From: Novosphingopyxis sp965218915
GTDB lineage: Bacteria; Pseudomonadota; Alphaproteobacteria; Sphingomonadales; Sphingomonadaceae
Reading direction: 5' to 3'
DNA length: 64,000 nt
NCBI RefSeq assembly: GCF_965218915.1
Contig: NZ_OZ244708.1
Location: forward strand, 1,798,001-1,862,000
Of this stretch, positions 44,260-51,786 are shown in pieces. Position 1 is the first letter of the stretch; each line of letters begins with the position of its first letter. The position numbers and the translations under genes were made by a program. The notes beneath the pieces are model-generated. The model had not been told where the DNA came from and did not search any database. It saw only the letters and a program-made list of their open reading frames with translations.

Positions 44260-45807
44260 TTGACGGAGATCGCAAGCGCCGCGCAGCCCGCAGAGCGTTC
44301 TACTCATGGCGAAGCGGTGGCACGCGCAGCCTTGGCCGAGGGACGACCCGCTTTGCTCTGGCGTCGCCATATCGCCGATACTGAAACGCCGGTGTCCGCA
44401 ACGCTCAAACTATGCGAACCCGGCCGAGGCGATTTTCTGCTCGAATCGGTCGAGGGCGGCAAGGTGCGCGGGCGGCACAGCCTGATCGGGATCAATCCCG
44501 ACCTGATCATCCGCGCGCGTGGACGCGACGTCAAGATCAACCGGCAATGGCAGCGCGACCGCAGCGATTTCGTGGCGCTGGACGGCGATCCGCTGGGGCA
44601 GCTGCGCGCGCTGGTCGCCGAATGCGCGATGGATGTGCCCGAAGAGCTGCCGCGCGCCCTCTCCTGCCTGGTCGGCTATTTCGGTTACGAGACCGTGGGC
44701 TTGGTCGAAAAACTCCCGCGCCCGCCTGAAAATCCGCTCGACCTGCCCGATCTCCTGTTCGTGCGGCCAAGCCTGATCGCGATTTTCGACCGGCTGAGCG
44801 ACGAAATGTTTCTGATCGCGCCGGTATGGCCCTCTGCGGACGAAGCGTCTGATAAGATCCTCGAGCGCGCGGCGATCGCGCTCGACGAAGGCGAGCGCAA
44901 GCTTTCGGCACCGATGTCACAGGCAGCCTTCCGCTACGGCACGATCCCGGAGCCCGCATTCGAACCGCAACTGGCGCCGGGCGATTATACCGACATGGTC
45001 GGCGCGGCGAAGGATTATATCGAGGCCGGCGATATTTTTCAGGTGGTGCTGGCGCAGCGTTTCACCGCGCCCTTCCCGCTGCCGCCGTTCGATCTCTACC
45101 GCGCGCTCAGGAGGGTGAACCCCTCGCCGTTCCTCTATTATCTCGATCTGCCCGACTTCGCTCTGATCGGCTCTTCGCCCGAAATCCTGGTGCGCGTGCG
45201 CGACGGCGAGGTCACGATCCGGCCCATCGCAGGAACGAGACCGCGTGGGAAAAATGCCGCCGAGGATCAGGCGAACAAGGCCAGCCTGCTCGCCGACGGC
45301 AAGGAACTGGCCGAGCATCTGATGCTGCTCGATCTGGGTCGCAACGATGTCGGGCGCGTCGCAGCCAAGGGCTCGGTCAACGTTACCGACAGCCATTCCG
45401 TCGAATTCTACAGCCATGTGATGCACATCGTCTCCAATGTCACGGGGGCGCTGGCGGCGGACAAGGACGCGCTCGACGCGCTGTTCGCGGGCTTTCCTGC
45501 GGGCACGGTTTCGGGCGCGCCCAAGGTGCGCGCGTGCGAGATCATCGCCGAGCTGGAGCCCGAAACGCGCGGCGCCTATGCCGGGGGCGTCGGCTATTTC
45601 TCGCCGGACGGTTCGATGGACAGCTGCATCGTCCTGCGCACCGCCGTCGTGAAAGACGGCCTGATGCACGTGCAGGCCGGCGCAGGCATCGTCGCCGACA
45701 GCGACCCGGCCTATGAGCAGCGCGAGTGCGAGGCCAAGGCCGGCGCTTTGCTCGCTGCCGCCCGGGAAGCGGTGCGCGTGGCGAGCGAATCCGGTTTCGG
45801 CCAGTGA
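44260..45807 (+). CDS. trpE: Anthranilate synthase component I
   Basis: Converts chorismate to anthranilate with ammonia from TrpG. 515 aa. The feedback-binding LLES motif is LLESVEGG; the catalytic region includes GDIFQVVLAQRF, PSPFLYYLDL, ALIGSSPEILVR, RPIAGTRPRGK, HLMLLDLGRNDVGRV and GTVSGAPKVRA. The start is TTG 44260, 4 bp after the ppiD stop, so no leader peptide or attenuator precedes it. The stop overlaps the GTG of the next gene. Confidence 0.95.
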   Translation: MTEIASAAQPAERSTHGEAVARAALAEGRPALLWRRHIADTETPVSATLKLCEPGRGDFLLESVEGGKVRGRHSLIGINPDLIIRARGRDVKINRQWQRDRSDFVALDGDPLGQLRALVAECAMDVPEELPRALSCLVGYFGYETVGLVEKLPRPPENPLDLPDLLFVRPSLIAIFDRLSDEMFLIAPVWPSADEASDKILERAAIALDEGERKLSAPMSQAAFRYGTIPEPAFEPQLAPGDYTDMVGAAKDYIEAGDIFQVVLAQRFTAPFPLPPFDLYRALRRVNPSPFLYYLDLPDFALIGSSPEILVRVRDGEVTIRPIAGTRPRGKNAAEDQANKASLLADGKELAEHLMLLDLGRNDVGRVAAKGSVNVTDSHSVEFYSHVMHIVSNVTGALAADKDALDALFAGFPAGTVSGAPKVRACEIIAELEPETRGAYAGGVGYFSPDGSMDSCIVLRTAVVKDGLMHVQAGAGIVADSDPAYEQRECEAKAGALLAAAREAVRVASESGFGQ

Positions 45808-46583
45808 AGAGGCTGCTATTGCTGGCGGCAGCGCTGCTGAGTGCATGCGGCGGCGGGGAAACCGAGAAGGCGGCGGATGCCCCGTCGGTGGAACTGGCCC
45901 GCCCGATCTGCGACAATGAAAGCTTCGAGGGCGACGACTTTACGGTGTGCACCGCCGATCCGAAGCGCGACCGGATTGCGCTGTTCGATGCCGATGCCGA
46001 TAGCGTGCCCTATCGCAGCTTTCCCGAGATGGAGCGGGCCTTGGCCTCTCGCGCCAAGACGCTGCGCTTCGCCATGAATGCGGGGATGTTCGACGAAAGC
46101 GGGCTGCCGATCGGCTATTATGTGCAGGGCGGCGAGCGGCTGCAAAAGCTCAACCGCGCCAAGGGTCCGGGCAATTTCCATCTGCTGCCCAATGGCGTGT
46201 TCTTCGGCAGCGAAGGCCAATGGCGCATCCTCACCACCGACGGCTTTGCCGAGCAGATCAGCAAGCGCCCCGATTTCGCAACGCAATCGGGGCCGATGCT
46301 GCTGATCGACGGACAGCTCCATCCCAAAATCGCGGACAACGGCGAATCGCTGCACGTCCGGAATGGCGTGGGCATCGATGGTAGCGGCCGGGCGCGCTTC
46401 GTGATCAGCAATGGACCGGTTTCCTTCGGCCGCCTCGCCCGGCTGTTCCGCGACAAGCTGGGCTGCCGCAACGCGCTCTATCTCGACGGATCGGTATCGG
46501 GCCTATGGTATCCCGAAGCGGGCCGCATGGACCGCGGTGCGCCGCTCGGCCCGATGGTCGGCGTGTTTGCGGACGAGCGCTGA
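45804..46583 (+). CDS. Phosphodiester glycosidase-family (NAGPA/DUF2233) lipoprotein
   Basis: 259 aa from the GTG at 45804. MKRLLLLAAALLSAC is a lipoprotein signal peptide (Cys15). The mature part shows the NAGPA fold landmarks: MNAGMFDESGLPIGYYVQGG, NFHLLPNGVFF, TQSGPMLLIDGQLHP, RNGVGIDGSGRARFVISN and LYLDGSVSGLW. The family cleaves phosphodiester-linked sugars, and bacterial substrates are mostly unknown; a cell-wall substrate is likely given the predicted periplasmic location. It is coupled to trpE by a GTGA overlap, splitting trpE from trpG. Confidence 0.82.
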   Translation: MKRLLLLAAALLSACGGGETEKAADAPSVELARPICDNESFEGDDFTVCTADPKRDRIALFDADADSVPYRSFPEMERALASRAKTLRFAMNAGMFDESGLPIGYYVQGGERLQKLNRAKGPGNFHLLPNGVFFGSEGQWRILTTDGFAEQISKRPDFATQSGPMLLIDGQLHPKIADNGESLHVRNGVGIDGSGRARFVISNGPVSFGRLARLFRDKLGCRNALYLDGSVSGLWYPEAGRMDRGAPLGPMVGVFADER

Positions 46584-46587
46584 GCGG

Positions 46588-46887
46588 CTATTTCAGCAGT
46601 TTGGGACCGGACCGTTCGAGCTTTTCGCGGATCTTGTTCGCGAACATGGCGAGGAACGGCGGCAGATTGAGTTCGACCGCCACCTTGTCTTCCAGAACGT
46701 CGCACACCGCCGCCACCGTCTGGCCCATCGCCTTTAGCGTGAAATGCAGCCGGTCGCCGTCCCAATGATGCTCGGTGACATTGCCGCCCGGGATCATCTC
46801 GCCCAGCTTGCCGATGCCGCCCTCGAGCCGCTGCTTCGCCGCGGCCTTGCCGAGCTGATGGGGAATATTCGCGCGTACCGGTTCCAT
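46588..46887 (-). CDS. Polyhydroxyalkanoic acid system family protein
   Basis: 99 aa from ATG 46887 (an ATG at 46899 adds four residues). The pattern IPHQLGKAAAKQRLEGG ... FTLKAMGQTVAAVCDVLEDKVAVELNLPPFLAMFANKIREKLER matches the PHA_gran_rgn family, short proteins seen near polyhydroxyalkanoate genes but also elsewhere. The function is unclear. It is the only minus-strand gene inside the trp block, between the glycosidase and trpG, and ends 4 bp after the convergent glycosidase stop. Confidence 0.75.
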   Translation of the reverse strand: MEPVRANIPHQLGKAAAKQRLEGGIGKLGEMIPGGNVTEHHWDGDRLHFTLKAMGQTVAAVCDVLEDKVAVELNLPPFLAMFANKIREKLERSGPKLLK

Positions 46888-46967
46888 GGCGGACAACATA
46901 AGCGGCCCAGGCGCGCGGCGCCAGCCTTTCGCTTGGCGGGAACGTGAGCGCGGGCTAGAGCGCGCCC

Positions 46968-47561
46968 ATGATCCTGGTCGTCGACAATTACGACAGCTTC
47001 ACCTTCAACCTGGTCCATTATCTGATGGAGCTGGGCGCCAAGGTGCGCGTCGAGCGCAACGATGCGATCACGGTGGCCGAGGCAATGGCGAGTGGGGCCG
47101 AGGCGTTCCTGATCTCGCCCGGCCCGAAAATGCCGGATCACGCGGGCATATCGCTTGGTCTGGTGGCCGCCTGCGCAGAGGCGAAGCGTCCGTTGCTCGG
47201 CGTGTGCCTCGGCCATCAGGCGATCGGCCAACATTTCGGCGGGCAGGTGGTGCGCGGCGGGCTGATGCACGGCAAGACGTCGGCGGTGGAGCATGACGGC
47301 AGCGGCGTGTTGGCCGGCCTTCCCTCCCCGTTCACCGCGACGCGCTATCATTCGCTGATCGTGCCCGAGGACGGCCTGCCGGATGCGCTGATCGTGAATG
47401 CGCGCGGGCCGGACGGCACCGTCATGGGATTTCGCCACCGCGCGCTGCCGATCCACGGCGTGCAATTTCATCCCGAAAGCGTCGCGACCGAACATGGCCA
47501 TGCCCTGCTGGCCAATTTCATGACGGTGGCAGGCATGGCGCCTTCGATGCTGGCCCAATAG
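46968..47561 (+). CDS. trpG: Anthranilate/aminodeoxychorismate synthase glutamine amidotransferase
   Basis: Supplies ammonia to TrpE and possibly PabB. 197 aa class I amidotransferase. VDNYDSFTFNLVHYL at the start, ISPGPKMPDHAGIS, the nucleophile Cys in LLGVCLGHQAIG, and HGVQFHPESVAT with the His/Glu pair. An ATG at 46968 fits. It follows the inserted minus-strand gene by 80 bp, so it needs its own promoter. It may serve both Trp and folate synthesis, as is common when there is one copy. Confidence 0.94.
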   Translation: MILVVDNYDSFTFNLVHYLMELGAKVRVERNDAITVAEAMASGAEAFLISPGPKMPDHAGISLGLVAACAEAKRPLLGVCLGHQAIGQHFGGQVVRGGLMHGKTSAVEHDGSGVLAGLPSPFTATRYHSLIVPEDGLPDALIVNARGPDGTVMGFRHRALPIHGVQFHPESVATEHGHALLANFMTVAGMAPSMLAQ

Positions 47562-47605
47562 CGCGCTGGATATTCGCGGTGCGCTGTGCTTTGCCGTTAC
47601 GGCCG

Positions 47606-48595
47606 ATGACCCATCTCCCCGACCCATCCAGGCCATTGTCGCAGGACGAAGCCGCCATCGCCTTCGCCTCGATCCTCGATGGCGAGCAGGGCGAGGCCGC
47701 GGTCAGCGCCTTTCTGATCGGTCTGGCGGTGCGCGGCGAGACCGCCGACGAGATCGCCGGCGCGGCGCGCGAGATGCGCGCGCGGATGACGCCGATGGTC
47801 GCGCCTTTGGCAGCGATCGACGTATGCGGCACCGGCGGCGACGGCACCGACAGCCTCAACATCTCGACCGCGGTGTCGATCGTGGTCGCCGCTTGCGACG
47901 TGCCGGTGGCCAAGCACGGCAGCCGCGCCGCGACGAGCCGCACCGGCGCCGCGGACACGCTGGAGGAACTCGGCGTCAACCTGTCGATAACGCCGGATAA
48001 GGCGCAGGCGTCGCTGGAAGAGCTCGGCCTCGCCTTCTTTTTCGCGCCCAACCATCATCCCGCACTGGCCGCGCTGGCACCGATCCGCAAACGCATCGGG
48101 CGGCGTACGATCTTCAATATGCTGGGCCCCCTCGCCAACCCCGCGCGCATCCGCCGCCATCTGATCGGCGTCGCCAATCCCATGCTTGCCGCGACCTATG
48201 CCGATGCCGCTTCTCGGCTGGGCTATGAGTATGCCATGATCGTATCGGGCGACGAAGGTCTGGACGAGCTGTCGATATCGGGCACCAGCACGATCTACCA
48301 TGTGCGCGGCGGCGAGGTCAGCCGAAGCTCGGTCCATCCCGAAAAAGCCGGGCTTCCGACGCACAAGCTCGAGGCGTTGAAGGGCGGCGACGCGCAGGAC
48401 AATGCCGCGGCGCTGCGCCGCCTGCTGCAGGGCAATCGCGGCGCCTATCGCGATTCGGTGCTGCTCAACAGCGCGGCCGCGCTGATGGTCGCGGGAGAAG
48501 TCGATAGCTGGACCGATGGTGTCGAGGAGGCGGCCGAGGCGATCGACAAGGGGCTCGCCAATGCGCTGCTCGACTGCTGGATCGCCCGCCAATGA
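47606..48595 (+). CDS. trpD: Anthranilate phosphoribosyltransferase
   Basis: Transfers phosphoribose from PRPP to anthranilate. 329 aa from the ATG at 47606; an upstream in-frame start at 47579 is less likely. The PRPP-binding CGTGGDGTDSLNIST, KHGSRAATSRTGAAD, NPARIRRHLIGV and VSGDEGLDE are family motifs. The 3' end overlaps trpC (ATGA), and the gap from trpG is 44 bp. Confidence 0.96.
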   Translation: MTHLPDPSRPLSQDEAAIAFASILDGEQGEAAVSAFLIGLAVRGETADEIAGAAREMRARMTPMVAPLAAIDVCGTGGDGTDSLNISTAVSIVVAACDVPVAKHGSRAATSRTGAADTLEELGVNLSITPDKAQASLEELGLAFFFAPNHHPALAALAPIRKRIGRRTIFNMLGPLANPARIRRHLIGVANPMLAATYADAASRLGYEYAMIVSGDEGLDELSISGTSTIYHVRGGEVSRSSVHPEKAGLPTHKLEALKGGDAQDNAAALRRLLQGNRGAYRDSVLLNSAAALMVAGEVDSWTDGVEEAAEAIDKGLANALLDCWIARQ

Positions 48596-49386
48596 ACGAC
48601 AGACTCGCCCAGATTCTCGCCAACAAGCGCGAGGAGGTTGCCGCGCGCAAGACCGTGCGGATCGCCCGCGAACTGGCGCTGATCGCCCGAGAAACGCCGC
48701 CGCCTCGTGGGTTTGCCAAGGCGCTCGATGCCGCCGCCGCCGCCGAAACAGGCTTCGCGCTGATCGCGGAGGTGAAGAAAGCGTCGCCATCGAAAGGCGT
48801 GATCCGCGAGGATTTTCATCCGGGCAGCGCGGCGCAGGCCTATGAAGCGGGCGGCGCGGCCTGCCTTTCGGTGTTGACCGACGAGCGTTATTTCCAGGGC
48901 CATGACGATTATCTGCGCGTGGCGCGCGACGCGGTGGCGCTGCCGGCGCTGCGCAAGGATTTCACGATCGATCCGTGGCAGGTGGCCGAAGCGCGCGCGA
49001 TCGGCGCCGACGCGGTGCTGCTGATCCTCGCCGCGGTGGACGACGACATGGCCGAGCGGATCGAGGCCGAGGCGCTGGATTTCGGGCTCGACCTCGTCCT
49101 CGAGGTGCATGACGAGGCGGAGCTTGAGCGCGCGCTCAAGCTCCGATCGCCGCTGATCGGGATCAACAACCGCAATCTGAAGACGTTCGAGACCGATCTG
49201 GGGGCCAGCGAACGGCTCGCCGCCATGGTGCCCGAAGGCCGCGTGGTGATCGCCGAGAGCGGCATCGCCAGCCATGCCGATATCGAGCGGCTGGCAAAGC
49301 ACGGCATCCGGCGCTTCCTCGTCGGCGAATCGCTGATGCGGCAGGACGATATCGAGGATGCGACGCGGGTATTGCTCCATGGCTGA
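48592..49386 (+). CDS. trpC: Indole-3-glycerol-phosphate synthase
   Basis: Ring closure to indole-3-glycerol phosphate. 264 aa TIM barrel. ALIAEVKKASPSKGVIREDF carries the first catalytic Lys, LRKDFTIDPWQV the second, and GINNRNLKTFE, IAESGI and FLVGESLM line the phosphate site. Monofunctional, with no TrpF fusion. The ATG overlaps the trpD stop by 4 nt; moaC starts 8 nt before its end. Confidence 0.96.
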   Translation: MNDRLAQILANKREEVAARKTVRIARELALIARETPPPRGFAKALDAAAAAETGFALIAEVKKASPSKGVIREDFHPGSAAQAYEAGGAACLSVLTDERYFQGHDDYLRVARDAVALPALRKDFTIDPWQVAEARAIGADAVLLILAAVDDDMAERIEAEALDFGLDLVLEVHDEAELERALKLRSPLIGINNRNLKTFETDLGASERLAAMVPEGRVVIAESGIASHADIERLAKHGIRRFLVGESLMRQDDIEDATRVLLHG

Positions 49387-49849
49387 GCTCACCCACCTCG
49401 ATGCGGCGGGAAACGCGCGCATGGTCGATGTGTCGGACAAGGCCGTAACCGTGCGCGAGGCGGTGGCCGAGGGGCGTATCGTGATGAGCACCGAGGCACT
49501 GGCGGCTGTACGCGGCGGCACCGCGGCCAAGGGCGACGTGCTCGCCGTGGCGCGGATCGCGGGAATCATGGCGGCCAAGCGCACCTCCGAAATCATTCCG
49601 CTGTGCCATCCGCTTCAGCTGAGCGCCTGCACTGTAGATTTTGCTATTCTGGCGGATGGCATTCTTGCCAGCGCTACGGTGCGCATCGACGGCAAGACGG
49701 GCGTGGAGATGGAAGCGCTCACCGCCGTCAGCGCGGCGCTGCTGACGATCTACGACATGGTCAAGGCCATCGACAAGGGCATGACGATCGAGGGCGTACG
49801 CCTGCTCGCCAAATCGGGGGGCCGGTCGGGCGACTGGCGCGCCGCCTGA
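49379..49849 (+). CDS. moaC: Cyclic pyranopterin monophosphate synthase
   Basis: Second step of molybdopterin synthesis, making cPMP after MoaA. 156 aa from ATG 49379. TSEIIPLCHPLQLS, the substrate-binding DGKTGVEMEALTAVSAALLTIYDM and KAIDKGMTIEGVRLLAKSGGRSGDW are strong signatures. It overlaps trpC by 8 nt and moeA by 1 nt, so it is cotranslated with the Trp genes. Confidence 0.96.
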   Translation: MAELTHLDAAGNARMVDVSDKAVTVREAVAEGRIVMSTEALAAVRGGTAAKGDVLAVARIAGIMAAKRTSEIIPLCHPLQLSACTVDFAILADGILASATVRIDGKTGVEMEALTAVSAALLTIYDMVKAIDKGMTIEGVRLLAKSGGRSGDWRAA

Positions 49850-51039
49850 TGCTGGCGGTCGACGACGCCCAGCAAAGAATATTGGCGTTGGCCGAGCCGC
49901 TGGGCGCGGAGACGCTGCCCGTGGCCGAAGCGGCGGGCCGCTATCTGGCCGAGCCGATCGCCGCGCGCCGCAACCAGCCCCCCGCCGACAACAGCGCCAT
50001 GGACGGCTTCGCCATCCGCTATGACGATCTGCCCGGGCCGTGGCGCATCGTCGGCGAATCGCGCGCAGGCCATCCGTTCGCGGGCACCGTCGGCCAAGGC
50101 GAAGCGGCGGCGATCTCGACCGGCGCGCTGGTGCCGGAGGGCGCCGATGTCATCCTCGTGCGCGAAGATGGTGTGCGCGATGGCGAGCATCTGGCGCTGA
50201 GCGGAGAAGGCCCCGGCGAACGCGGCCGTCATATCCGGCGCGCGGGCAGCGATTTTCGTGAGGGCATGGTTCTTCTGAAAGCGGGTCGCGCGCTGACGCC
50301 TGGCGCGCTGGCATTGGCCATCAGCGCAGGCGTGGGCAGCGTTTCGGTCGGGCGCAGACCCCGACTCGCGATCCTCTCCACCGGCAGCGAGCTCGCCGCG
50401 CCCGGCAGCAATGTCGCCGCGCACCGGATTTATGACAGCAACGGCCCGATGCTGACGGCGATGGCGGCGGGGCTTTGCGCCGACATCCGCCATGTTCACG
50501 CGGTGGAGGATGACGAAGCCGCCGTCCGCGCCGCCATATGCGGCGCATCCGATGCCGATGTGCTGCTGACCGTCGGCGGCGCGTCGGTCGGCGATCATGA
50601 TCATGTAAAGGCAGCGCTCACGGCCGAAGGTGCCGACATCGATTTCTGGAAGGTCGCGATGAAACCCGGCAAGCCCCTGATCGCGGGCAGGCTCGGCACG
50701 CAGGCCTTGCTAGGTCTGCCCGGCAATCCGGGTTCGGCCTTTGTCACCGCGACGGTCTTCCTGCTTCCGCTGCTTCGTCATCTGGCGGGCGCGGGCGCAC
50801 CAATGCCCCCGATGGGTCAAGCGCGCTTGCTCGCCGATCTTCCCGTGGGCGGCACGCGCACCGAATATTGGCGCGCGGCGCTTTCGGCGGAGGGCTTGCA
50901 GCCGCTCACCGGCCAGTCGAGCGGGCTCGTCTCCTCGCTCGCCGCCGCCGACACGTTGATCCCGCGCGCGGCAGGCGCAAATGCCGTGAAGGCGGGTGAC
51001 CTGGTGCGCTACATTGCGCTAAATCAGGGAAGCGCTTGA
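49849..51039 (+). CDS. moeA: Molybdopterin molybdenumtransferase
   Basis: Inserts molybdate into adenylylated molybdopterin. 396 aa from ATG 49849, overlapping moaC by 1 nt (TGATG). QPPADNSAMDGFAI, STGALVPEGADVILV, STGSEL, VGGASVGDHDHV and the KPGKPLIAGRLG...GLPGNPGSAFV region are MoeA motifs. Partner of moaC here and of moaB at 27966. Confidence 0.95.
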   Translation: MLAVDDAQQRILALAEPLGAETLPVAEAAGRYLAEPIAARRNQPPADNSAMDGFAIRYDDLPGPWRIVGESRAGHPFAGTVGQGEAAAISTGALVPEGADVILVREDGVRDGEHLALSGEGPGERGRHIRRAGSDFREGMVLLKAGRALTPGALALAISAGVGSVSVGRRPRLAILSTGSELAAPGSNVAAHRIYDSNGPMLTAMAAGLCADIRHVHAVEDDEAAVRAAICGASDADVLLTVGGASVGDHDHVKAALTAEGADIDFWKVAMKPGKPLIAGRLGTQALLGLPGNPGSAFVTATVFLLPLLRHLAGAGAPMPPMGQARLLADLPVGGTRTEYWRAALSAEGLQPLTGQSSGLVSSLAAADTLIPRAAGANAVKAGDLVRYIALNQGSA

Positions 51040-51063
51040 CGATCTCCAAATAGTTGCCTAAAC

Positions 51064-51078
51064 GTTCCGCATATGTTC
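51064..51078 (+). promoter_or_regulatory. LexA operator (SOS box)
   Basis: GTTCCGCATATGTTC is a perfect GTTC-N7-GTTC direct repeat, the LexA-binding site of alphaproteobacteria. It lies 19 nt before the lexA ATG, where it would block transcription initiation, consistent with autoregulation. Confidence 0.9.
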
Positions 51079-51097
51079 GGCCACGGGAGAATGATCC

Positions 51098-51784
51098 ATG
51101 CTTACCGCCAAACAGCATGAACTGCTGACTTTCATTCATCAGCGTCTGGAAAAGGGCGGTATTTCGCCCTCGTTCGAGGAAATGAAGGACGCCTTGGAGC
51201 TCAAGAGCAAGTCGGGCGTGCACCGCCTGATCAGCGCGCTCGAGGAACGGGGTTTCATTCGCCGCCTGCCCAACCGGGCACGCGCGCTCGAAGTGCTGAA
51301 AATTCCCGAAAAGGGCAATGCCGCGCCGATCCAGCTCAGCGGCGCATCGCCGATGGCGCGGTCGAACCGTCCCGTAGGCGCGATGCCCGTGGCCGCGAAC
51401 GACGTGGTCTCGGTCCCGCTGCACGGGCGGATCGCCGCCGGTGTGCCGATCGAGGCGATGGAAGGTCAAAACTCGCTCTCGGTGCCGATGGCGCTACTCG
51501 GCACGGGCGAACATTATGCGCTTGAAGTATCGGGCGATTCGATGATCGACGCGGGCATTTTCGACGGCGATTATGCGTTGATCCAGCGCGCCCGGACCGC
51601 GCGCGACGGCGATATCGTGGTGGCGCTCGTCCATAACGAGGACGCGACGCTTAAATATCTGCATCATGAAAACGGTCGCATCCGGCTCGATCCGGCGAAC
51701 AGCAGTTATACGCCGCAATATTACCGCGAGGATGAGGTCGAAATTCAGGGCAAGCTGGCCGGACTCTTGCGCCGCTATCACTGA
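51098..51784 (+). CDS. lexA: SOS repressor LexA
   Basis: Represses DNA-damage genes and self-cleaves with RecA. 228 aa. The N-terminal winged helix has ISPSFEEMKDALELKSKSGVHRLISALEERGFI. The cleavage site is Ala114-Gly115 in RIAAGVPIEA; the Ser/Lys dyad is Ser148 in SGDSM and Lys186 in ATLKYL. The start is ATG 51098; an out-of-frame ATG is 7 nt upstream. Own SOS box directly upstream. Convergent with comEC, 2 bp between stops. Confidence 0.97.
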   Translation: MLTAKQHELLTFIHQRLEKGGISPSFEEMKDALELKSKSGVHRLISALEERGFIRRLPNRARALEVLKIPEKGNAAPIQLSGASPMARSNRPVGAMPVAANDVVSVPLHGRIAAGVPIEAMEGQNSLSVPMALLGTGEHYALEVSGDSMIDAGIFDGDYALIQRARTARDGDIVVALVHNEDATLKYLHHENGRIRLDPANSSYTPQYYREDEVEIQGKLAGLLRRYH

Positions 51785-51786
51785 GC

